10,710 bases of DNA from NCBI GenBank assembly GCA_023395515.1, contig JAEWZB010000009.1, forward strand, positions 1 through 10,710, given 5' to 3'. The notes under the pieces are model-generated. The model saw only the letters and a list, made by a program, of their open reading frames with translations. It had not been told where the DNA came from and did not search any database. The DNA is from Bacillota bacterium. Lineage in GTDB: Bacteria; Bacillota; Syntrophomonadia; Syntrophomonadales; Syntrophomonadaceae. Within the stretch, counting starts at the first letter, position 1; each line of letters starts with the position of its first letter. The position numbers and the translations under genes were made by a program. This document shows, in pieces, positions 1-6,569 of the stretch.

Positions 1-1631
1 ACACAACTACGGCCGCCAAATCCCACCAATGGATACCCATTAAGGCCGGTACTGATAATGCCATGTTAATGAGCATGGTACATTTGGTCTTAGCTAACCA
101 ATGGTATGACGTAGAATATGCGAAAAATTATACTACGGCGCCATTTTTAATTAGAGAAGATGACCAAACTATTCTACGGGATGAACAGACCCAGAAGTAT
201 CTGGTATGGGATAAAAATTCCAATTCAGTAAAGCCTTGCGATGCTCCGGGAATTGATCCCGAATTAGAGGGTGAGTTTAATGTTAATGGGGTTAATGTAA
301 AAACAGTTTTAACCGGGTTTAGGGAACACACGAAAGATAATACCCCGGCCTGGGCTTCAAAAATTACTGATGTACCGGAACAGGTCATTTATGATTTAAC
401 CAAGGAATATGCCCTGGGCGGACCGGCTTGTATTCAATGGGGTCTGGGGGCACTGGATAAGTACTACCATACTGATACCACCGGCCGCTTGGGAGCAATG
501 CTGGCCGCCTTAACCGGAAATATCGGCATATCCGGCGGCGGAATTGGACCGGGCAAAGCTCATAAAGCTGCTTGGCCGGCCAAATTAACCGCCTGGTCTT
601 TACCCCCCGAATTCAAGCTGGCCGATGCCGAAGGGCACATATGTGATTACCAAGACACACCTAATTCAGCCAAAGTCCTTTTTATGATAGGCAATGTATT
701 GCACCAATCTTTCCCTAATTATAATAGAACCACGGAATGGGCCAAAAGCTTAGACTTTATCGCTGCTGTAGAATATCTGCATTCCGATAGTATGAATTAT
801 GCAGATATTGTATTACCCGCTTGTTCAGTTTATGAAACAGAATACGATGTAGGTGTTATAGCAACTGAAAAATCCCACATATTATTGCAGCAAAAAGTTA
901 TTGACCCGTTGTTTGAAAGCAAGTCCGATTTTCAAATTGAAAAAGAACTGGCTCAACGTTTTGGATTTGACCAGTATATGCCGGCCACACCGGAAGATTA
1001 TGTCCGGTCGCAGCTGCAATCACCAGATCCTATTATGCAAGGCATAACAGTGGAAAACCTGTTAGCCAACCAATGTATAATGAGGCTAAATGCACCTAAT
1101 AAGCCCTATGTAGGTTATGCGGACTTTAAATTTGGCACTGAATCAACCAGAGCAGAGCTTTATAATCAAATATTCTTAGAAGATAATTGCCCTTTCCCGA
1201 TTTGGGAAGAGCAAAATGAAGCCAGTTCAATGAGTCCGCTTTTTAAAAAATACCCATTAATATTCGGTACACCTCATACCCGTTTTCGCTCCCATTCATC
1301 GTTTTCCAACTCCCGTTGGCTTCTGCAAATTAATAATGAGCCCATGATTCGGATTAATCCTAAAGATGCTTTATCCAGAGGAATAAAGAACCAAGACTTT
1401 GTAGAAGTCTTTAATGACCGCGGGAGTTTTGAATGCAGATGTCAGCTAGCTGAAGATATGCGTCCAGGCATGGTGCAGATCAGTGAGGGCTGGTGGTCCA
1501 GATACTTTAGAAAGGGCGACCCGCAAGAGCTGATAAATCCCAATAAAAACCCCCGGGCTAAAAAATTACCTTATGGCCATATTATCGGCTATTCGGATAC
1601 CTTAGTAGAAGTAAGAAAAGCGGAGGTGTGA
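1..1631 (+). CDS. Molybdopterin oxidoreductase catalytic subunit, DMSO reductase superfamily (5'-truncated by window)
   Basis: The reading frame is open from position 3, so the ATG at 63 is internal and the true start lies upstream. About 542 C-terminal residues are visible. The first ones read IPIKAGTDNAMLMSM, matching the conserved P-G-T-D-A-A-L block of the DMSO reductase superfamily that precedes the second half of the molybdopterin domain. Later come a glycine-rich stretch (TGNIGISGGGIG), the segment ADIVLPACSVYE and the C-terminal cofactor-binding domain, with HTRFRSHSSFSN and INPKDALSRGI. The TAT signal, N-terminal [4Fe-4S] motif and Mo-ligand residue are outside the window. As the catalytic subunit of a CISM complex it would use bis-MGD to reduce (or oxidise) an oxyanion, S-oxide or polysulfide-like substrate. 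The following Fe-S, NrfD and TorD genes support this. DmsA-, PhsA/PsrA- and SrdA-type enzymes all remain possible. Confidence 0.93.
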   Translation, partial: TTTAAKSHQWIPIKAGTDNAMLMSMVHLVLANQWYDVEYAKNYTTAPFLIREDDQTILRDEQTQKYLVWDKNSNSVKPCDAPGIDPELEGEFNVNGVNVKTVLTGFREHTKDNTPAWASKITDVPEQVIYDLTKEYALGGPACIQWGLGALDKYYHTDTTGRLGAMLAALTGNIGISGGGIGPGKAHKAAWPAKLTAWSLPPEFKLADAEGHICDYQDTPNSAKVLFMIGNVLHQSFPNYNRTTEWAKSLDFIAAVEYLHSDSMNYADIVLPACSVYETEYDVGVIATEKSHILLQQKVIDPLFESKSDFQIEKELAQRFGFDQYMPATPEDYVRSQLQSPDPIMQGITVENLLANQCIMRLNAPNKPYVGYADFKFGTESTRAELYNQIFLEDNCPFPIWEEQNEASSMSPLFKKYPLIFGTPHTRFRSHSSFSNSRWLLQINNEPMIRINPKDALSRGIKNQDFVEVFNDRGSFECRCQLAEDMRPGMVQISEGWWSRYFRKGDPQELINPNKNPRAKKLPYGHIIGYSDTLVEVRKAEV

Positions 1632-1635
1632 GAAG

Positions 1636-2250
1636 ATGAGTAGATTTGGAATGACTATTGATCTGGAGCGTTGTATCGGATGTCATACATGTGCAATTGC
1701 CTGCAAAGCACAGAACAATGTACCGATGGGTATGTTGTGGAATCGGATTCTCACCGAAAGTGAAGAAGATGGACTCGATTGTCCCCAGGGCGTATATCCT
1801 AATCTGACCAAAAGTTGGAGACCGGTTGCCTGTCAGCATTGCGAAAATGCTGCCTGTGTCAAAGTATGTCCGGTAGGGGCAACATACAAGGATGAAAACG
1901 GAAGAGTATTGATCGATTATAAACTATGTATCGGCTGCCGTTTTTGTATGGCCGCATGTCCGTACAATGCCCGGGTATTTAACTGGCAAAAGCCCGTTTA
2001 TCAACCTGGCTTCAGCTATGGGGACGTTGCGGAACGGCCGGTAGGGATAGTTGAAAAATGTTCCATGTGTAAAGAACTGACCGACAAAAATTTAAAACCG
2101 GCCTGTGTGGCTGCCTGTCCGGCCAATGCCCGTAAATTTGGTGACCTGGATGATGAAAACAGCGAAGTCTCCAAGTTAATCCGTCAAAAAAATTCGCATC
2201 AGTTGCTGAGTGAATTAGGAACCAAACCTCAAACCCATTATTTACGTTGA
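1636..2250 (+). CDS. Four-cluster [4Fe-4S] electron-transfer subunit (DmsB/PsrB-like)
   Basis: This 204-residue protein has sixteen cysteines in the four ferredoxin-type groups of DmsB-like subunits: C13-C16-C19-C23, C66-C69-C74-C78, C98-C101-C104-C108 and C142-C145-C157-C161. The C-terminal PANARKFGDLDD segment is typical of the family. It should relay electrons between the membrane quinol site and the molybdenum subunit. No signal peptide is present, as expected for a subunit that is co-exported with a TAT-bearing catalytic partner or stays cytoplasmic. The start is fixed by a GGAGGTG ribosome-binding site at 1622-1628, inside the last codons of the catalytic gene. The gap between the two genes is only 4 bp, so they are probably translationally coupled. 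The subunit type is near certain; the pathway is not. Confidence 0.95.
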   Translation: MSRFGMTIDLERCIGCHTCAIACKAQNNVPMGMLWNRILTESEEDGLDCPQGVYPNLTKSWRPVACQHCENAACVKVCPVGATYKDENGRVLIDYKLCIGCRFCMAACPYNARVFNWQKPVYQPGFSYGDVAERPVGIVEKCSMCKELTDKNLKPACVAACPANARKFGDLDDENSEVSKLIRQKNSHQLLSELGTKPQTHYLR

Positions 2251-2267
2251 GATAGGAGAGTGAGAAA

Positions 2268-3488
2268 ATGGAACGGGAAAACACGACGAAATATTTTATT
2301 TGGGTAGGAATCCTTGGTATCCTGGCGGTTATGGGGCTGGGGGCCTGGATTTATCAGGTGTCAAATGGACTTATTGTTACCGGAATGCGTAATGTTGTAT
2401 CCTGGGGACTCTATATAACCTTATTCATGTTTTTTGTGGGCCTTTCCGCAGGAGGGCTGATAGTTTCTTCCTCAGCTACCGTTTTTAATATTGAAGCCTT
2501 CAAGAAAGTCTCTAAACCGGCGGTCCTTCTTTCCACGGTCTGTATTATCATAGCCGCCTTATTTATCTTTGTTGATATAGGTAAACCAGCTAGAATTTTC
2601 TACTTATTTTTACATCCTCAGCTGACTTCGCCTTTAATTTGGGATTTAATCGTTATCAGCTTATATTTTTTAGTTTCGGCGTTTTATATGTACTTTATGA
2701 CCCGTCCTAATCCTGATCAAAAAATATTAGCTATAATGTCGCGGATTGCTTTACCGGTGGCCGTGCTTGTGCACTCTGTCACCGCCTGGATATTTGGGTT
2801 GCAAATTGCCAAAGTATCCTGGCATAGTGCCTTAATGGCGCCCATATTTGTGGCTTCGGCCCTGAGCTCCGGTTTGGCACTTTTGCTTATTGCCCTATAT
2901 GCTATGAATAAGTTTGGCAAATATGAATTAGATAAGAAATTATTTGTTACTCTAGCCGGGCTTTTGGCAGTTTTTGTGGCAGTAGATGCGTTTTTTATCG
3001 GATGTGAAATACTCACCGCCGTATATGCTGGTGAAGCAACGGTTATGGCTGCCATGGGTACCCTCTTCAGCGGTTCGCTGGCTCCCTTCTTTTGGGGTCA
3101 GATAATATTAGGCTTAATGATTCCATTTTTAATTCTGGTTTTTGCGAAAAATCGTGAAAAGCAAGGTTGGGTTTTATTCGCCTCTGTATTAATCGTGATG
3201 GGTGTACTTTTCAAACGTATTTGGCTCCTATTCTCCTCCTATATTTTCCCCTTAGTACCTGGACAATTAGGGGTAACCTTGGGAGAGTTTAAAGAAACGG
3301 CTGATTCAATATTGATACCAAATATCTGGGCTGCAACCGGCAGTTACACGCCGACTATTTTCGAAATTATGATAGCTATAGGTATAATTTCGGCCGGGCT
3401 GCTCTTATTTACCATCGGCTTTCGGATGTTTTTAAGTACGCGGACATCGAAAAGGGAAGTCAAAGCGCAAAGCACATTTTCCGCGTAA
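2268..3488 (+). CDS. nrfD: NrfD/PsrC-family membrane anchor subunit
   Basis: This 406-residue integral membrane protein has about ten hydrophobic segments (near residues 8-29, 43-66, 84-105, 124-144, 156-180, 190-213, 226-248, 270-292, 299-321 and 365-388). NrfD-family landmarks are the G-A-W-x-Y start of the first helix, SWGLYITLFMFFVGLSAGG in the second, DIGKPAR after the third and SPLIWD before the fourth. In PsrC/NrfD relatives this subunit has no haem and carries the quinone site that exchanges electrons with the four-cluster subunit. It follows the Fe-S gene by 17 bp with an AGGAG site at 2254-2258, in the usual CISM catalytic/Fe-S/anchor order. The symbol denotes the family; the protein could equally be called a DmsC-type anchor. 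Confidence 0.92.
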   Translation: MERENTTKYFIWVGILGILAVMGLGAWIYQVSNGLIVTGMRNVVSWGLYITLFMFFVGLSAGGLIVSSSATVFNIEAFKKVSKPAVLLSTVCIIIAALFIFVDIGKPARIFYLFLHPQLTSPLIWDLIVISLYFLVSAFYMYFMTRPNPDQKILAIMSRIALPVAVLVHSVTAWIFGLQIAKVSWHSALMAPIFVASALSSGLALLLIALYAMNKFGKYELDKKLFVTLAGLLAVFVAVDAFFIGCEILTAVYAGEATVMAAMGTLFSGSLAPFFWGQIILGLMIPFLILVFAKNREKQGWVLFASVLIVMGVLFKRIWLLFSSYIFPLVPGQLGVTLGEFKETADSILIPNIWAATGSYTPTIFEIMIAIGIISAGLLLFTIGFRMFLSTRTSKREVKAQSTFSA

Positions 3489-3514
3489 GGTAAAATTCTG
3501 GGAGGTGCACTAAA

Positions 3515-4228
3515 ATGAATATATCTTGGGAAGAAATATGTAAGGTTCGCTCCAAAGTTTACGGCTTCTTGGGTACTCTGCTTCTGGAACCTATACAAAA
3601 TGAAAATGGGTCAATAATTCAATGTGAATTTTGGCAGGAGTTCCCCCTGGAGGCGAACAATGACAGGATGAAAGCGGGACTGGATAAGCTGATTGAATGC
3701 ACCAAGGGTTTAGAAAAGTATCCGGTGGCTGAAGCCGTCTTATTAACCCAGATAGAATTTACCCATCTTTTCCATGGCCCGGGACAACCGCAGGCGCCAC
3801 CATGGGAGTCCTATTATCGCACCCCGGAAAAAGTGCTTTCCGGTTGGCCAACCTTGCAGGTTCGGGAAGTGTACCGTCAGCACGGATTTGAGATTGCGGC
3901 CAGGAACAAGCAGTTTGAGGATCATATGGGATTAGAGCTTATTTTTCTGGCCTCAGTAAGTGAGGTTTTGGGCCAAGCTTTTAAAGACCAGGACTATCAA
4001 ACGGCGTCTGCCATCATTAAAGGGCAGCAAGAGTTTATAACCGGTCATCCCTTGACCTGGATCTCCGAGTTTGCCAGTGATGCTTGCAGCCCTGAATCTA
4101 TTGGCTTTTATCCGGCTCTGATCGAACTCATTTGGGGATTATTGCTGGAGGATTCCGATTTATTAAGCAGTATGCTGGAGGACGTATCCAACCAAATCAT
4201 GGCCCAGGGGCAGGGAAATATAGCATAA
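3515..4228 (+). CDS. TorD/DmsD-family molybdoenzyme maturation chaperone
   Basis: This 237-residue soluble, probably all-helical protein carries the TorD-family signature EFTHLFHGPG...APPWESYY near residues 83-106, followed by a D-H-x-G-x-E-L block (FEDHMGLELIFLAS). TorD-like chaperones bind the TAT leader and apo-form of the cognate molybdenum subunit until the cofactor is inserted. Placement directly after the catalytic, Fe-S and anchor genes supports a dedicated role for this enzyme. The ATG is preceded by a strong GGGAGGTG site at 3500-3506. The length is slightly above the usual 190-230 residues. The client and its substrate are inferred only from the neighbourhood. Confidence 0.9.
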   Translation: MNISWEEICKVRSKVYGFLGTLLLEPIQNENGSIIQCEFWQEFPLEANNDRMKAGLDKLIECTKGLEKYPVAEAVLLTQIEFTHLFHGPGQPQAPPWESYYRTPEKVLSGWPTLQVREVYRQHGFEIAARNKQFEDHMGLELIFLASVSEVLGQAFKDQDYQTASAIIKGQQEFITGHPLTWISEFASDACSPESIGFYPALIELIWGLLLEDSDLLSSMLEDVSNQIMAQGQGNIA

Positions 4229-4248
4229 AAACGGAAGTGGCTGACTAT

Positions 4249-4542
4249 ATGAAACAGTATCAGTTGATGAATGAAAACGGGGAATTGTACCTTAGTACAG
4301 AACCGGGTTTATTCGGCGGTTACCGTAAAAAGAAGATTTATGGCCGCTTAGATTGCCAAAGTGCTAATCAAGCAATTGTTAAGGGCGGATATGTGAAACA
4401 CCGGGTATTTTTCCAAGACGAAGAAACCGCGATTAAGGCAGGCTATAGGCCTTGTGCTAAATGTATGCCGGAAAAATATGCCCAGTGGAAAAGAAATAGG
4501 GCAGATGAAAAAAGTGCTGCCGACCGGGATGACCAAAAATAA
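4249..4542 (+). CDS. Small Ada-type zinc-binding domain protein lacking the methyl-acceptor cysteine
   Basis: From the ATG at 4249 this encodes 97 residues, with a modest GGAAGTGG site at 4234-4240. The frame is open further upstream, but that part overlaps the TorD gene and lacks family features. A GTG at 4237 is a less likely start. The core resembles the N-terminal Ada methyl-phosphotriester zinc domain: IYGRLDC (30-36), then HRVFF (51-55), DEETAIKAGYRPC (57-69) and C72. In E. coli Ada the matching stretch is I-F-C-R-P-S-C, whose first Cys (C38) accepts the methyl group. Here it is Gly32, while the counterparts of C42, C69 and C72 remain and His51 could be a fourth ligand. The protein is therefore likely a structural or nucleic-acid-binding zinc protein, not a repair methyltransferase. 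No HTH or methyltransferase domain follows, and the tail is charged. Short stand-alone homologues with this pattern exist; their role is unknown to me. Confidence 0.75.
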   Translation: MKQYQLMNENGELYLSTEPGLFGGYRKKKIYGRLDCQSANQAIVKGGYVKHRVFFQDEETAIKAGYRPCAKCMPEKYAQWKRNRADEKSAADRDDQK

Positions 4543-4600
4543 TGTTTCAGGGGACGGATGAAAACGGCGTAAAGAAAACCAAATAAAAATAGCATTAAAG

Positions 4601-4637
4601 GCAGGAGTCGATTTCATAATCGGCTCCTGCTACTTTT
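4601..4637 (+). terminator. Rho-independent terminator of the molybdoenzyme operon
   Basis: A 13-bp stem is formed by GCAGGAGTCGATT (4601-4613) and AATCGGCTCCTGC (4618-4630), with one G-U pair and a 4-nt TCAT loop. It is followed by TACTTTT (4631-4637). AAAG at 4597-4600 can extend pairing with part of the T tract. It lies 58 bp after the Ada-like gene and closes that transcription unit. Confidence 0.82.
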
Positions 4638-4673
4638 GGCATTCCGTATTACAGACGGCGGTTGCCCGGCTCC

Positions 4674-4702
4674 TTGTCCCGATCAGGTGAGAAGAAAATA
4701 TT
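4674..4702 (+). promoter_or_regulatory. Weak candidate sigma-A promoter upstream of the GGDEF/HD-GYP gene
   Basis: TTGTCC (4674-4679) and AATATT (4697-4702) are separated by 17 bp. A second possible -10, TATAAA at 4712-4717, has no good -35. A promoter is expected here because the preceding unit is terminated at 4637, but neither candidate matches the consensus well. Confidence 0.25.
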
Positions 4703-4721
4703 CTGGCTGTCTATAAAATTA

Positions 4722-4740
4722 TTTAGTAAAATTGACTAAA
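4722..4740. promoter_or_regulatory. Inverted repeat, possible operator before the GGDEF/HD-GYP gene
   Basis: TTTAGT (4722-4727) and ACTAAA (4735-4740) form a perfect 6-bp dyad with a 7-nt centre, 29 bp before the start codon and downstream of the candidate -10 elements. It is A+T-rich and short, so it could occur by chance. No known regulator box was matched. Confidence 0.3.
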
Positions 4741-4769
4741 AAGATAGCCTACTTGGATGGGGAGCGACT

Positions 4770-6431
4770 ATGCAAACTTCTGCCATGCTATTAATTGCCT
4801 CACTCGGAGCTATTTCGGTTTTATTGATGTTGTATGTCTATATTTTTATGTTTGACCGCCAGCTTTTTCTGGGCCTGTGGTTCATGGGCTGGGTAATTAT
4901 TGCATTAAATTATGGCCTGGATGCTTTTTTTCCTAACTTGTTGAGACAAAATCATCTGATTTTACTACTTAGCTTAAGTTCATATTTCTATGCCAACCTT
5001 TTAATATTTGGGGGGACTTTAATGTTCCTGAAAGCAAAAGCTAGAATACCCCTACTTTTAAGCATAGGAATAATTTGGCTATTGCTGTTTATCTTTTTAA
5101 ACCAAAACTACTCAGATTTGCAGATGATTAAATATACTTATTTAGCAATATTTGCTCTATACTCCTGGTTGGGTGTAGTTATGATCAGATTGGCCAAAAG
5201 GTATGGAAATCTGGCGCTTTTTTTAGGTTGCTTAAATATAGCTTGGGTTGTTAATACGGTTATTTTTTCTTATATTCTAAAAATACCTCATATGGCTCCC
5301 TACATTATTTCACAAATAATCTTACTACTCAACGCAATTGGACTTATTCAGCTTTTTCTAAAAGAGCAAAAAGATGAGATTGAGCGAGCACTGGCCCACA
5401 TAACTTATCTTACTTTCTACGATGAATTAACCGGATTGTATAACAAGACTTATTTTCACAGTAAAATAAAAGAATTGGCCAATAAACATGACTGCTTGCC
5501 TACCTCCTTAATGGTTGGCGATATGAACGGGCTAAAATTTGTTAATGATGTTTTTGGTCATCAGGAGGGGGATAATTGGCTTAAAAGAATGGCCGTTATT
5601 ATTCAACAATGTTGTCGTCCAAATGATATTATAGCAAGATGGGGCGGTGATGAATTCGCTATTATTCTTCCCCATACGGATAAAGAAACCGCTCTGGATA
5701 TTGCACGTAAGATTAACACCGCCTGTAAAAGCTATCATGAGAAAGATATTCCTTTAAGTATATCTTTGGGTGTGGCGACTAAAAGCAATAGTGACGAAGA
5801 TTTATTTAAGATCTTAAAAGAAGCTGAAGAATTAATGTATGAAGTTAAGCTTATGGAAGGTAAGAAAGCCAGGTGGGCTATAGCTGAGGTATTAGGAAAA
5901 TTGTTGCAGGAAAAAGATTATGAAACCAAAGAGCACATCGAAAGATTGAAAGCTCTCGCTGAAGAGTTTGCCCAAATTCTTAATTTATCCAGGGAAACCC
6001 TAAGTAATCTGGTCCAGGCTATAAATTTACATGACATCGGTAAAATTGGTATACCTGAAAATATTGTTTTAAAAGAGTCCCCTCTTAATGAATCGGAATG
6101 GGCGGTTATGAAAAAACATGTTGAGATTGGTTATCGAATTGCTCACGCATCTGGAGAATTTGCCCATCTCGCCGATATAATTTTATATCACCATGAATGG
6201 TGGAGTGGCCAAGGTTATCCTCAGGGACTTAAAGAAGAAGAGATCCCGCTTTTGTCACGTATCATATCCATCCTGCACGCCTTTGATGTTATGACTCATC
6301 AGCAGCCTTACCAACCCGCCCAGACCATAAAAGAAGCTCTACAGGAACTTTATGTCAAAGCAGGAACCCAGTTTGATCCCCATTTAATCCAGAGTTTTGT
6401 TAAGATGATGACCCCCAAAAGCCTCAGCTGA
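4770..6431 (+). CDS. Membrane GGDEF and HD-GYP dual-domain cyclic-di-GMP signalling protein
   Basis: This 553-residue protein has about seven N-terminal TM segments (near 5-28, 31-50, 63-87, 93-110, 123-142, 148-169 and 175-197), then a short helical linker. The GGDEF domain (about 212-372) contains DELTGLYNK, an intact GGDEF at 292-296 and an RxxD inhibitory site (R283-D286) five residues before it, so diguanylate cyclase activity with product inhibition is plausible. The C-terminal HD-GYP domain (about 378-550) has E385, H389, H421-D422, H450, H474-H475 and G482-Y483-P484, consistent with a c-di-GMP phosphodiesterase. The Asp usually found in the V-A-D-V-F-D motif is His503, which may alter metal binding. 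The TM block is likely a sensor of unknown ligand. GGGGAG at 4759-4764 sets the start. The net direction of activity cannot be told from sequence. Confidence 0.92.
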   Translation: MQTSAMLLIASLGAISVLLMLYVYIFMFDRQLFLGLWFMGWVIIALNYGLDAFFPNLLRQNHLILLLSLSSYFYANLLIFGGTLMFLKAKARIPLLLSIGIIWLLLFIFLNQNYSDLQMIKYTYLAIFALYSWLGVVMIRLAKRYGNLALFLGCLNIAWVVNTVIFSYILKIPHMAPYIISQIILLLNAIGLIQLFLKEQKDEIERALAHITYLTFYDELTGLYNKTYFHSKIKELANKHDCLPTSLMVGDMNGLKFVNDVFGHQEGDNWLKRMAVIIQQCCRPNDIIARWGGDEFAIILPHTDKETALDIARKINTACKSYHEKDIPLSISLGVATKSNSDEDLFKILKEAEELMYEVKLMEGKKARWAIAEVLGKLLQEKDYETKEHIERLKALAEEFAQILNLSRETLSNLVQAINLHDIGKIGIPENIVLKESPLNESEWAVMKKHVEIGYRIAHASGEFAHLADIILYHHEWWSGQGYPQGLKEEEIPLLSRIISILHAFDVMTHQQPYQPAQTIKEALQELYVKAGTQFDPHLIQSFVKMMTPKSLS

Positions 6432-6569
6432 TTATTGCTATCATGGTAGGGTCTATTCTCTTGGACATAGGGAGGTTTAGGGGAGCATTGGAAGCGGGGA
6501 AGATATCTTAGATAGGCCATTAAAAATAGACGGGTTAAAGGTTCCCTGGTCTTAGAGTGGAGGAGTGTA

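Noticed and set aside
63..65. ATG at 63 as the start of the molybdopterin oxidoreductase gene
   Set aside because: The frame is open upstream to the window edge and encodes conserved family residues (I-P-I-K-A-G-T-D), so this Met is internal.
2717..3055. 112-codon minus-strand open frame inside the NrfD-type gene
   Set aside because: It is antisense to a clearly conserved membrane protein, has no recognisable domain and no support from context.
4132..4248. N-terminal extension of the Ada-like protein from an ATG at 4132
   Set aside because: It would overlap the TorD gene by about 97 bp, lacks a ribosome-binding site and adds no family-like residues. The ATG at 4249 fits the domain start.
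4638..4769. Cyclic-di-GMP riboswitch in the leader of the GGDEF/HD-GYP gene
   Set aside because: The leader is short and I could not find the conserved class I or class II core sequences or their paired stems.
6443..6511. 22-codon open frame between the GGDEF/HD-GYP and aldehyde dehydrogenase genes
   Set aside because: It has no convincing ribosome-binding site at the right distance and no recognisable peptide family; this length is expected by chance.
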